From assembly GCF_018736105.1 (NCBI RefSeq), contig NZ_CP076135.1:1858001-1922000 (forward strand): DNA of 64,000 nt. Reading direction: 5' to 3'. The translations under genes and the position numbers were made by a program. The notes under the pieces are model-generated. The model searched no databases and had not been told where the DNA came from. It worked only from the letters and a program-made list of their open reading frames with translations. Positions 18,153-26,111 of this stretch are shown piece after piece (the stretch's first letter is position 1; each line of letters begins with the position of its first letter). The DNA comes from Bradyrhizobium sediminis. GTDB lineage: Bacteria; Pseudomonadota; Alphaproteobacteria; Rhizobiales; Xanthobacteraceae.

Positions 18153-18414
18153 AACGGTTGGCTTTGCCGCGCGAGCTATGGCCCGGCCAGCCACGCTTCC
18201 CGGCCGCAGGCCGGACGCGGTTCCCGCTTCCCACCAAAATATCGAAAACGACCCCATGCAAAGTAACAAGGAGCCGCCGGCATGGAGGCTGGCGGCAACG
18301 CCGCAGAACGGCCCGGCGCGTCCAGTTTCCGGCCGGCATTGGTGACCACTCTGGTCCGCGCCCCCTTCTCCCACAGGGGAGAAGGGAAGGAAGAACCCGC
18401 ACCGCCATGCCTCC
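18153..18414. repeat. Gene-free repeat-rich stretch with a 10-bp hairpin
   Basis: No gene is seen. The stretch holds a perfect hairpin at 18363-18386 (cccttctccc / gggagaaggg, 4-base loop) and a segment near 18235-18270 (ccaaaatatcgaaaacgacc) that I recognise, with moderate trust, as a motif dispersed in Bradyrhizobiaceae genomes. It lies between two convergent stop codons and could serve as a bidirectional transcription end. Confidence 0.5.
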
Positions 18415-18876
18415 TCACACCGGCAGCGCGATCGAATACTTCACCTGGCTGAGCGCAAAACTCGATTCGATCGAGGCGATGCCGTCGAGGCGCGTGAGCT
18501 TGTTCTTCAGGAACGCCTCATAGGACGACAGATCGGCGGCGACGACGCGGAGCAGATAGTCGCGGTTGCCGGTCATCAAATAGCACTCCAGCACCTCGTC
18601 CCATTTCGAGATTGCCTTCGCAAACCGGTTGAGGTCCTCCTCCTTCTGCCGCGCCAGCTTGATCGAGATGAAGACGCTGACATGCAGGCCGAGCGATTTC
18701 TGGTCGACGGTGGCGATATAGCGGGTGATGACGCCGCGCTCTTCCAGGAGCTTGACCCGCCGATGGCACGGCGACACCGACAGGCCGACCTGGTCGGCGA
18801 GTTCCTGCATGGTGGTGCGGCTGTCGGTCTGCAGAATGGCGAGGATCTTGCGGTCGATGGCATCCAGGGTGTGCAT
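18415..18876 (-). CDS. Lrp/AsnC-family regulator, MdeR-like
   Basis: 153 residues from ATG 18876, where homology begins (MHTLDAIDRKILAILQ); the frame is open to 19032 but an operator lies there. The N-terminal winged HTH includes QELADQVGLSVSPCHRRVKL, and the C-terminal RAM domain (about residues 65-150) would bind an amino-acid effector and form dimers or octamers. It is divergent from the E1 gene across a palindrome, the arrangement of mdeR and mdeB in Pseudomonas putida. It likely controls its neighbour and itself; effector inferred to be methionine, 2-oxobutyrate or a branched-chain amino acid. Confidence 0.88.
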   Translation of the reverse strand: MHTLDAIDRKILAILQTDSRTTMQELADQVGLSVSPCHRRVKLLEERGVITRYIATVDQKSLGLHVSVFISIKLARQKEEDLNRFAKAISKWDEVLECYLMTGNRDYLLRVVAADLSSYEAFLKNKLTRLDGIASIESSFALSQVKYSIALPV

Positions 18877-18924
18877 TGGGATAAACTCGGTCTGATGGGC
18901 GTCTGATTGGGATATTATCCCAAT
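18875..18924. promoter_or_regulatory. Candidate Lrp-type operator: perfect palindrome plus extra half-site
   Basis: Bases 18906-18924 read attgggatattatcccaat, two exact 9-bp arms around one base, the symmetry expected for Lrp/AsnC proteins. A third copy of the arm, attgggata, occurs at 18875-18883, overlapping the regulator's start codon, 31 bases from the first arm (about three helical turns). The site lies between the divergent regulator and E1 genes. Confidence 0.7.
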
Positions 18925-19013
18925 AATGCCTGACATGTCGCGAGAATTTGAGATTTTTGCCGAAGGCCGAAGCGTTAACATCCCCGGATAATCACTGTGC
19001 CGGGAATCCCGCC

Positions 19014-21380
19014 ATGCCGATCGAACCCGCACGTCTCGAACTGCTGTCCGCGCTGGCCCGCAAGGTGCTGTGGCTGTCGTCGTGGACCATCCATCACGCC
19101 AACCACATCAGGCCCAACGCCGACGGCCTGAAAGTCGGCGGCCACCAGGCCTCCTCGGCCTCGCTCGCCACCATCATGTCGGCGCTGTATTTCTCGGTGC
19201 TGAAACCGGAGGATCGCGTCGCGGTGAAACCGCATGCCAGCCCGGTGTTCCACGCCATCCAGTATCTGTTCGGCCGGCAGACCCGCGACAAGCTGGAAAA
19301 TTTCCGCGGTTTCAAGGGCGCACAGTCCTATCCGTCGCGCACCAAGGACACCGACGATGTGGATTTTTCCACCGGATCGGTCGGCCTCGGCGTGGCGCAG
19401 ACGCTGTTCTCCTCGCTGGTGCAGGACTACGTCAAGGCGCATGGCTGGATGAAGGACCGGCCCGAGGGACGGATGATCGCGCTGGTCGGCGACGCCGAGA
19501 TGGACGAGGGCAACATCTTCGAGGCGCTGCTCGAGGGCTGGAAGCACGGCCTGCGCAACACCTGGTGGGTGGTCGACTACAACCGCCAGAGCCTCGACGC
19601 CGTGGTGCGCGAGGGGCTGTGGGAAAAATTCGAATCCATGTTCCGCAATTTCGGCTGGGACGTGGTGATCGTCAAATACGGCCGGCTGATGCAGGCGGCG
19701 TTCGCCGAACCCGGCGGCGAGGCGCTCAAGCGCTGGATCGACGCCTGCCCGAACGCGATGTATGCGGCGCTGTGTTTCCAGGGCGGCGCGGCGTTCCGCA
19801 AGCATATCGAGGACGAGATCGGCGATCAGGGTGCGGTGTCGCAACTGATCGGGCGGCGCAGCGACGACGAGCTGCTGGCGCTGATGTCCAATCTCGGCGG
19901 ACACGACATGGCCAGCATGGTCGAGGCGTTCGAGGCGATCGATCACGATCGCCCAGTCTGCTTCATCGCCTACACCATCAAGGGCATCGGCCTGCCGTTC
20001 CAGGGCCACAAGGACAACCATGCCGGCCTGATGACGGTGGCGCAGATGGAGAAGTGGCGCGCCGCGCAGAACATCCGCCCCGGGCATGAATGGGAAAAGT
20101 TCGAAGGGCTTTCGCAAGCGCCCGCCGAGCTGGAAGCCTTTCTGGCGGCTGTGCCGTTCAACCGCGACGGCCGCCGCCGTCTGACCGCTGATGTGATCGA
20201 GGTGCCCGGGCGGCTTTCGTTCAAGCCGTCGCCCGTGATGTCGACGCAGCAGGGTTTTGGGCTGGTGCTCAATGAACTGGCGCGCGGCGACAGCGAACTC
20301 GCCTCGCGCATCGTTACCGCGTCGCCCGACGTCACGGTGTCGACCAATCTCGGCGCCTGGGTCAACCGGCGCGGCCTGTTCGCGCGCGCCGAGAAGGCCG
20401 ATCTGTTCCGCAGCGAGAAGATTCCTTCGACCTTCAACTGGGAGTTTTCGCCGAAGGGGCAGCATATCGAACTCGGCATCGCCGAGATGAACCTGTTCAT
20501 CCTGATGTCGGCGCTCGGGCTGTCGCATGCCATCAACGGCGAACGGCTGCTGCCGGTCGCCACGCTGTACGATCCCTTCATCCAGCGCGGCCTCGATGCC
20601 CTGAACTACGCCTGCTACCAGGATGCGCGCTTCATGGTGGCAGCGACGCCGTCGGGCATAACCTTGGCGCCGGAGGGTGGCGCGCATCAGTCGATCGCGA
20701 CGCCCCTGATCGGCATGGCGCAGGACGGGTTGGCCTCGTTCGAGCCGGCCTTTGTCGATGAACTCTCCGTGATCATGGGCTGGGGATTTCGGCACATGCA
20801 GCGCGAAGGCGGCGAGGGCGGTTCGGTGTATCTGCGGCTTTCGACTCGCACGCTGGAGCAGCCGCAGCGGATCATGACGCCCGACCTGCAGAAAGCCATC
20901 ACCGACGGCGCCTATTGGCTGCGCAGGCCCGGCGAGAACTGTGAAGTGGTGATCGCCTATACCGGCGCGGTGGCGCCGGAGGCGATCGAGGCGGTCGGGC
21001 TGTCAGGCGAGAGCCGAAGGGATGTCGGCCTGCTCGCGGTCACTTCGGCGGACCGGCTGCATGCCGGCTGGACCGCCGCGCGCCAACTGCGCCGCGACCG
21101 CCGCGGCATGCAGTATCTCAGCCATGTCGAACAATTGCTGGCGCCGCTGCCGCGCGACTGCGGCATCGTCACCGTGATCGACGGCCACCCGGCGACGCTC
21201 AGCTGGCTCGGCAGCGTGCGCGGCCACCGGGTCGAGGCGCTCGGCGTCGAGCAGTTCGGCCAGACCGGTTCCATCGGCGACCTCTACCGCCACCACGGCA
21301 TCGACGCCAACGCCATCATCGATGCGGCCGAAACCCTCACCTCGGGCGCGCCGGTCCGGCACCGCAAGACGGCGGTGTAG
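19014..21380 (+). CDS. Homodimeric 2-oxoacid dehydrogenase E1 (AceE/MdeB-like), annotated often as transketolase
   Basis: 788 residues from ATG 19014 (an in-frame TTG at 18948 is less likely). It is a thiamine-diphosphate enzyme: the ThDP motif is GDAEMDEGN followed by VVDYNRQSLD (about residues 157-190), and the pyrimidine domain has IELGIAEMNLF with the conserved Glu. The architecture matches the single-chain E1 of pyruvate dehydrogenase, slightly shorter than E. coli AceE. P. putida MdeB, of the same type, is linked to 2-oxobutyrate oxidation and to an Lrp regulator. No E2/E3 or methionine gamma-lyase is adjacent. Substrate 2-oxobutyrate, pyruvate or branched 2-oxoacid is inferred. Confidence 0.8.
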   Translation: MPIEPARLELLSALARKVLWLSSWTIHHANHIRPNADGLKVGGHQASSASLATIMSALYFSVLKPEDRVAVKPHASPVFHAIQYLFGRQTRDKLENFRGFKGAQSYPSRTKDTDDVDFSTGSVGLGVAQTLFSSLVQDYVKAHGWMKDRPEGRMIALVGDAEMDEGNIFEALLEGWKHGLRNTWWVVDYNRQSLDAVVREGLWEKFESMFRNFGWDVVIVKYGRLMQAAFAEPGGEALKRWIDACPNAMYAALCFQGGAAFRKHIEDEIGDQGAVSQLIGRRSDDELLALMSNLGGHDMASMVEAFEAIDHDRPVCFIAYTIKGIGLPFQGHKDNHAGLMTVAQMEKWRAAQNIRPGHEWEKFEGLSQAPAELEAFLAAVPFNRDGRRRLTADVIEVPGRLSFKPSPVMSTQQGFGLVLNELARGDSELASRIVTASPDVTVSTNLGAWVNRRGLFARAEKADLFRSEKIPSTFNWEFSPKGQHIELGIAEMNLFILMSALGLSHAINGERLLPVATLYDPFIQRGLDALNYACYQDARFMVAATPSGITLAPEGGAHQSIATPLIGMAQDGLASFEPAFVDELSVIMGWGFRHMQREGGEGGSVYLRLSTRTLEQPQRIMTPDLQKAITDGAYWLRRPGENCEVVIAYTGAVAPEAIEAVGLSGESRRDVGLLAVTSADRLHAGWTAARQLRRDRRGMQYLSHVEQLLAPLPRDCGIVTVIDGHPATLSWLGSVRGHRVEALGVEQFGQTGSIGDLYRHHGIDANAIIDAAETLTSGAPVRHRKTAV

Positions 21381-21390
21381 TTTCGAAGCC

Positions 21391-21527
21391 GTCGCCCCGG
21401 CGAACGCCGGGGCCCATACTCCGCGGCGGTTATTGCTTTGGACGGTGGCTGACCGTTTGCCCACCAATTGCCGCCGGTGGCTATGGATCCCGGCTCGCGC
21501 TCGCTTCGCTCGCTTGGCCGGGATGAC
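21391..21527. repeat. Intergenic palindromic repeat (gtcgtccc family), copy A
   Basis: Starts gtcgccccggcgaacgccgg and ends with ccgggatgac; an inner ggcccata / tatggatcc pair is also inverted. The layout matches the elements at 23217-23340 and 31432-31570, but this copy has drifted. It follows the E1 gene stop by 10 bases. Confidence 0.65.
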
Positions 21528-21698
21528 GCTAAATATTGATCGCCGCCTTGCTTCCTTCACCGCACTGATTTTATATGCCGCCCCTGCCGCATCGCGGCGT
21601 CCCGCATATGGCGGGTTCAATTCCCCCGGCTTTCGTGCAAGGATGCCTGCCGAACGCTCCGTTCCCCCTCCATTTGTTCCGAAATAAAGAGGTTTACG
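21528..21698. other. Gene-free leader of the aldehyde dehydrogenase gene
   Basis: Together with the repeat before it, this completes the only gene-free stretch over 300 bases (21381-21698). It contains an AT-rich segment around 21568-21580 (gattttatatg) that could carry a promoter, an atatgc/gcatat inverted pair near 21575-21612, and an aaagagg ribosome site at 21686-21692. Nothing else is seen. Confidence 0.4.
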
Positions 21699-23129
21699 AT
21701 GGTCAACCGCATGCAATTCTACATCGATGGCGCCTGGGTCGATCCCGTCGTCAAGAAATCCACGCCCGTCGTCAACCCGGCGACCGAGGAGGCGATGTAT
21801 GAGGTTGCGCTCGGCTCCAAGGCCGATGTCGACAAGGCGGTGGCCGCCGCCAGGCGCGCCTTCGAAACCTATTCGCAGACCAGCCGCGAGGAGCGCGTCG
21901 CGCTGCTCACCAAGATCGTGGAAGTCTACAAGACCCGCATGAAGGACATCGGCGCCGCCGTTTCCGACGAGATGGGCGCGCCGCTGCCGATGGCGGAGAG
22001 GCTGCAGGCCGGCGCCGGCCTCGGCCATATCGCTTCCACGCTGGAAGTGCTCAAGAACTATCCCTTCGAGGAGCCGATGGGCTCCGCCATGGTGGTGCGC
22101 GAGCCGGTCGGCGTCATCGGCATGATCACGCCGTGGAACTGGCCGCTGAACCAGATCGCCTGCAAGGTCGCGCCTGCGCTCGCCGCCGGCTGCACCATGA
22201 TCCTGAAGCCGAGCGAGTTCACCCCGTCGTCGGCGCTGATTTTCGCGGAAATCCTCCATGAAGCCGGCGTGCCGAAGGGCGTGTTCAACCTGATCAACGG
22301 CCTCGGCCCCGAAGTCGGCGCCGCCATGAGCGAGCATCCGGACATCGACATGATCTCGTTCACCGGCTCGACCCGCGCCGGCGTCGATGTCGCCAAGCGC
22401 GCCGCGCCGACCGTGAAACGCGTCAGCCAGGAACTGGGCGGCAAGTCGCCGAACGTCATCTTGGAAGGCGCCGATCTCGCCAAGGCCGTCACCGGCGGCG
22501 TGATGCACATGTTCAACAACTCCGGGCAATCCTGCAACGCCCCGTCGCGGATGATCGTGCCGCTGTCGAAGATGAAGGAAGTCGCCGCCATCGCCAAGGC
22601 CGTGGCCGACAAGACCAAGGCCGGCGATCCCCGCGCCGAAGGCACCACCATCGGCCCGGTCGTGTCCCGCATCCAGTGGGACAAGATCCAGAAGCTGATC
22701 CAGAAGGGCATCGAGGAAGGCGCCACCCTGGTTGCCGGCGGCCCCGGCCTGCCGGAAGGCGTCAACAAGGGCTTCTATGTGCGCCCGACCATCTTCGCCG
22801 ACGTCACCAACGACATGACGATTGCGCGCGAGGAGATCTTCGGACCGGTGCTGACCATTATCGGCGCCAAGGATGAAGAGGATGCGGTCAAGATCGCCAA
22901 CGACACGCCGTATGGGCTGGCCGGTTACGTCTCAGCCGATACCGTGGAGAGCGCCCGCCGGGTCGGCCGCCGCATCCGCGCCGGCAACGTCAACCTGCAG
23001 GGCGTGCCGAACGAACGCACCGCGCCGTTCGGCGGCTACAAGCAGTCCGGCAACGGCCGCGAGTGGGGAAAGTTCGGCCTGGAAGAATATCTCGAGGTCA
23101 AGGCAGTCGCCGGCTACAACGCCGCGTAA
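21699..23129 (+). CDS. NAD(P)-dependent aldehyde dehydrogenase
   Basis: 476 residues, full ALDH length. Catalytic residues are N147 (TPWNWPLN), K170 (ILKPSEFTP), E245 (QELGGKSPN) and C279 (NSGQSCNAP). It oxidises an aldehyde to the acid. The terminator right after it shows it is a single-gene unit. Its position beside lactonase, uronate dehydrogenase and sugar-acid dehydratase suggests it could finish such a route, for example on 2-oxoglutarate semialdehyde, but the sequence does not prove this substrate. ATG 21699 follows aaagagg. Confidence 0.88.
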   Translation: MVNRMQFYIDGAWVDPVVKKSTPVVNPATEEAMYEVALGSKADVDKAVAAARRAFETYSQTSREERVALLTKIVEVYKTRMKDIGAAVSDEMGAPLPMAERLQAGAGLGHIASTLEVLKNYPFEEPMGSAMVVREPVGVIGMITPWNWPLNQIACKVAPALAAGCTMILKPSEFTPSSALIFAEILHEAGVPKGVFNLINGLGPEVGAAMSEHPDIDMISFTGSTRAGVDVAKRAAPTVKRVSQELGGKSPNVILEGADLAKAVTGGVMHMFNNSGQSCNAPSRMIVPLSKMKEVAAIAKAVADKTKAGDPRAEGTTIGPVVSRIQWDKIQKLIQKGIEEGATLVAGGPGLPEGVNKGFYVRPTIFADVTNDMTIAREEIFGPVLTIIGAKDEEDAVKIANDTPYGLAGYVSADTVESARRVGRRIRAGNVNLQGVPNERTAPFGGYKQSGNGREWGKFGLEEYLEVKAVAGYNAA

Positions 23130-23153
23130 GTCTTACGCGAGACGAGATTGCAG

Positions 23154-23184
23154 CGCCGGGGCGGATTTCCGCTCCGGCGTTTTT
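23154..23184 (+). terminator. Rho-independent terminator after aldehyde dehydrogenase
   Basis: cgccggggcgg (23154-23164) pairs with ccgctccggcg (23169-23179) with one mismatch and a 4-base loop, followed by five T (23180-23184). It is 25 bases after the stop codon. Confidence 0.85.
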
Positions 23185-23216
23185 GCGTTTTGGGAGAGCG
23201 CAGCAACAAACTCGAT

Positions 23217-23340
23217 GTCGTCCCTGCGAACGCAGGGACCCATAACCACAGGCGTTTGTGGTTACGACAAGTCGTCATGCAGCTTTCTTGAATCGATGGA
23301 TCGCGCGGTATGGGTCCCTGCGTTCGTTCGCAGGGACGAC
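23217..23340. repeat. Intergenic palindromic repeat (gtcgtccc family), copy B
   Basis: 124 bp with perfect 16-bp terminal inverted repeats: gtcgtccctgcgaacg at 23217-23232 and its exact complement at 23325-23340. Inner gggacccata / tatgggtccc arms are also inverted, so the whole element can fold as a long cruciform. It lies between the aldehyde dehydrogenase terminator and the lactonase stop. It is non-coding. Confidence 0.8.
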
Positions 23341-23380
23341 GGCGAAGGATTTCGCGCGTCAATCGGGAGGCCGCGGAAAA

Positions 23381-24346
23381 CTATCCCCCCGGCGCGCCCT
23401 GCGTGTTGACGTACAGCGCGTAGATCGACTGGCTCGCGGCCATGAACAGCCGGTTGCGCTTCAATCCGCCAAAGCAGAGATTGGCGCAGCGCTCGGGGAG
23501 CGCAATGCGGCCGATCATTTTGCCGTCGGGAGCGAAGACCACGACGCCGTCGAGTTCGGGGTCGCCCATGCCCCAGCCGCACCACAGATTGCCGTCGATG
23601 TCGGCGCGCATGCCGTCGGGGGTGCCGGGACCGGCGTCGACGAACACGCGCTTGTTGGAGATCCTGTCGCCGCCGGATGAAACGTCGTAGGCCAGAATCT
23701 TGCGGGTCGGCACGCCGCGCGATTCGATGATGTAGAGAATTTTTTCGTCCGGCGAGAAACAGAGTCCGTTGGGTCCCAAAATGCCTTGGGCGACGATGCC
23801 GGCCTTTTGGGTGGCGTCGTCGATCCGGTAGACGTTCATGTCGAGCTCGGGCTCGGCCTTGTAGCCTTCGTAATTGCCGAGCAGCCCGAACACCGGATCG
23901 GTGAACCAGATCGAGCCATCGGATTTCACCACCACGTCGTTCGGCGAGTTCAGCCGCTTGCCGTCGAAGGAGTCCATCAGCACGGTGATGGAGCCGTCAT
24001 ATTCGGTGCGGGTGACGCGGCGGCCGCCGTGTTCGCAGGTGACCAGGCGGCCCTGGCGGTCGCGGGTGTTGCCGTTGGCGAAGTTCGACGGCTTGCGGAA
24101 GATCGAGACCGCGCCGGTTTCCTCTTCCCATTTGATGATGCGCTGGTTGGGAATGTCGCTGCACAGGAGATAGCGGCCGTCGCCGATCCACACCGGGCCC
24201 TCGGCCCAGCGCAATCCCGTGGTCAGCCGTTCCACCGCCGACAGTTTCAGCCAGTATTTTTCGAAGCGGGGATCGAGCGCGTGAATGGCGGGATCGGGAT
24301 AATGCGTCGCCGGCTGCCAGCCGGCTCGGGGTTTGGCCTCGGACAT
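23381..24346 (-). CDS. SMP-30/gluconolactonase-family lactonase
   Basis: 321 residues from ATG 24346 (MSEAKPRAGW; the open frame runs to 24445 but would cross into the divergent gene). It is a six-bladed beta-propeller; metal-site motifs include the Glu in LRWAEGPVWIGDG, RLNSPNDVVVKSDG (Asn) and GTPDGMRADIDGNLW (Asp). The family hydrolyses sugar lactones to aldonic or aldaric acids. It is divergent from the uronate dehydrogenase gene (93 bases between starts), whose product is exactly an aldarolactone. This strongly suggests the pair acts in sequence. The acid released could feed the dehydratase downstream. Confidence 0.85.
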   Translation of the reverse strand: MSEAKPRAGWQPATHYPDPAIHALDPRFEKYWLKLSAVERLTTGLRWAEGPVWIGDGRYLLCSDIPNQRIIKWEEETGAVSIFRKPSNFANGNTRDRQGRLVTCEHGGRRVTRTEYDGSITVLMDSFDGKRLNSPNDVVVKSDGSIWFTDPVFGLLGNYEGYKAEPELDMNVYRIDDATQKAGIVAQGILGPNGLCFSPDEKILYIIESRGVPTRKILAYDVSSGGDRISNKRVFVDAGPGTPDGMRADIDGNLWCGWGMGDPELDGVVVFAPDGKMIGRIALPERCANLCFGGLKRNRLFMAASQSIYALYVNTQGAPGG

Positions 24347-24438
24347 TTGCTGTTCTCGTTGTTGCGTTTCCTCGCGTTCTGGTTTGCTATCACTGCCAGT
24401 CAACGACCGCAAATCGGCCGCAGCATCGAGAGAATGAA

Positions 24439-25257
24439 ATGCCACGCATATTGATGACCGGCGCCGCCGGCGGAATCGGCGCCAGCCTTCGCAAACTGCT
24501 GCCGCCGGTCTATCCCGACCTGTTGCTGAGCGACATCAAGACACCCGCCGATCTCGGCGCAGACGAAAAATTCAGGGCGGCCGACTTGTCCGACCTCGCG
24601 CAGGTCGAGACGATCTGCGAAGGCGTCGACGGCATCCTGCATTTCGGCGGGTTTTCGGTCGAGGGCCCCTGGGACGAGATCCTGCAGTCCAACATCATCG
24701 GCTGCTACAATCTGTTCGAGGCGGCGCGGAGGAGGGGTGTCAAGCGCGTGGTGTTCGCGTCGTCGAACCATGCGGTCGGCTTCTATCCGCGCCATCACTG
24801 CATCGGCACCGACGTGACGGCGCGCCCCGACAGCCGCTACGGCGTCAGCAAGGTGTTTGGCGAGGCGGTGGGCGCGCTCTATGCCGACAAGCACGGGCTC
24901 GGCGTGACGTGCCTGCGGATCGGCAATTTCGGCGACAAGCCGCTCGATCACCGCCGGCTCTCGATCTGGCTCAAGCCGGAAGATCTGGTGCAGCTGTGCC
25001 GGATCGGGCTCGACCATCCCGACATCCATTTCGAAATCTTCTACGGCGCGTCCTACAACGAGCGGGCGTGGTGGGACAACCACCGCGCTTACGATCTCGG
25101 CTATCGTCCGACCGGCCGGGCTGAGGATTTTCGCGAACACGCGATGGCCGAGCAGGCGAAGCTTCCGCCCGATCCGGTCAGCGATTTCTACCAGGGCGGC
25201 GCGTTCTGCGGCATGGAGTTCAGCGGCGACAAGAGCCGGGTTATCGACTGGAAATAG
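24439..25257 (+). CDS. udh: Uronate dehydrogenase-like NAD-dependent epimerase/dehydratase family enzyme
   Basis: 272 residues of the extended SDR type, closely following Agrobacterium Udh in its landmarks: ILMTGAAGGIG (NAD site), GILHFGGFSVEGPWDEILQ, VVFASSNHAVGFYP with S109, and the catalytic Y134-K138 (YGVSK), two residues earlier than in Agrobacterium. Further matches are WWDN and the C-terminal FQGG-like FYQGGAF. It oxidises glucuronate or galacturonate to the aldarolactone with NAD. The stop codon abuts that of the GntR regulator with no base between. Function by family is well supported; the uronic acid preferred is unknown. Confidence 0.87.
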   Translation: MPRILMTGAAGGIGASLRKLLPPVYPDLLLSDIKTPADLGADEKFRAADLSDLAQVETICEGVDGILHFGGFSVEGPWDEILQSNIIGCYNLFEAARRRGVKRVVFASSNHAVGFYPRHHCIGTDVTARPDSRYGVSKVFGEAVGALYADKHGLGVTCLRIGNFGDKPLDHRRLSIWLKPEDLVQLCRIGLDHPDIHFEIFYGASYNERAWWDNHRAYDLGYRPTGRAEDFREHAMAEQAKLPPDPVSDFYQGGAFCGMEFSGDKSRVIDWK

Positions 25258-25950
25258 CTACCGTTTGCCCTCGTCCTTGGCGATACGTCCGAGATAATCC
25301 GACTTGCTCAACTGCATGTGATCGACGCAGAGCTGCGCGAACGCCCAGTTGTCGCGGCCCTTGAGCAGCTCGATCATCAACTCGTGCTGGCGCCGCGACT
25401 GCGCCAGCCCTTCACTGTCGGCGAGGTTCTTGGCCCGCATCGGCAGGGTCAGGTTCATGTAGTCCTGCAGCGAGCGCACCAGATAGGGATTGCCGCAGGC
25501 GGAGAACAGCGCGACGTGAAACGCGTCGTTGGCTTCATGAATGCCGCGCAGATCCTGCGCGTCGGCCCTGGCGCAATATTGCCGCTGCAGCTCGGTCAGT
25601 TGTTCGATCAGGCTCGAGGGCGCGGGCAGGGCGATCATCAACGCCGCCTGCCGCGTCAGCATTTCCCGCACCTCGTAGATTTTCCGGACCTCTTCGCTGG
25701 AATAGAACCGCACCGTGGCGCCGATGTTCTTTTCGCGCAGCACGATGCCGCGCCGCTCCAGCTGGAACAGCGCCTGGCGCACGAAATGCCGGCTGGCGCC
25801 GTAGCGCGCCATCAGCGTGTCCTCGACCAGCCGCGCGCCGGGCGCGAAACGGCCGAAGATGATGTCCTCCTCCAGCCGGCGGATGACCTCGGCCTGCTCT
25901 TCCTCGCGCGAAAGCGGGATGATTTCCGGTGATGCAGCCTGTGCTTTCAT
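25258..25950 (-). CDS. GntR-family regulator, FCD subfamily
   Basis: 230 residues. The N-terminal winged HTH spans about 20-80 (DTLMARYGASRHFVRQAL). The C-terminal FCD all-helical domain has the metal/ligand residues D142 and H145 (NDAFH), H189 and H211. FCD regulators typically sense sugar acids or organic acids. It is transcribed divergently from the dehydratase gene and converges on udh. Paired operator-like sequences lie between it and the dehydratase, so it probably represses both itself and that gene until a uronate- or aldonate-derived ligand binds. Confidence 0.88.
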   Translation of the reverse strand: MKAQAASPEIIPLSREEEQAEVIRRLEEDIIFGRFAPGARLVEDTLMARYGASRHFVRQALFQLERRGIVLREKNIGATVRFYSSEEVRKIYEVREMLTRQAALMIALPAPSSLIEQLTELQRQYCARADAQDLRGIHEANDAFHVALFSACGNPYLVRSLQDYMNLTLPMRAKNLADSEGLAQSRRQHELMIELLKGRDNWAFAQLCVDHMQLSKSDYLGRIAKDEGKR

Positions 25951-25997
25951 GGGCGCTCGCTTCGGATCGCCGCTGAAGTCAGCACGGCACGGCGTCC

Positions 25998-26069
25998 ATT
26001 GTCAATAATGAGGCCGCCGGCTTTCCGTTTTCGGCGAGGTCGCGGCCGCGATTATCAAATATTGACAAT
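25998..26069. promoter_or_regulatory. Pair of inverted operator-like sites for the FCD/GntR regulator
   Basis: attgtcaata at 25998-26007 and its exact complement tattgacaat at 26060-26069 lie 62 bases apart start to start in the 161-base gap between the regulator and the dehydratase. The right copy covers the candidate -35 box of the dehydratase promoter. The core TTGTC/GACAA resembles sites bound by FCD-type GntR proteins. Looping between the two copies is possible. Confidence 0.6.
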
Positions 26070-26090
26070 AATTCTGCGGACTTCATAAGG
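26062..26090 (+). promoter_or_regulatory. Candidate sigma-70-type promoter of the dehydratase gene
   Basis: A perfect -35 ttgaca at 26062-26067 is followed, 17 bases on, by a weak -10 ataagg (26085-26090; cataag one base earlier). A gggaggagg ribosome-like site follows at 26089-26097. The -35 lies inside an operator-like site, consistent with repression by the GntR protein. Confidence 0.45.
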
Positions 26091-26111
26091 GAGGAGGCGA
26101 GGCGACAGGGA

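Noticed and set aside
18975..20795. 606-codon open frame antisense to the E1 gene
   Set aside because: It covers a well-supported thiamine enzyme on the other strand and would span the regulator's operator; composition is that of a shadow frame.
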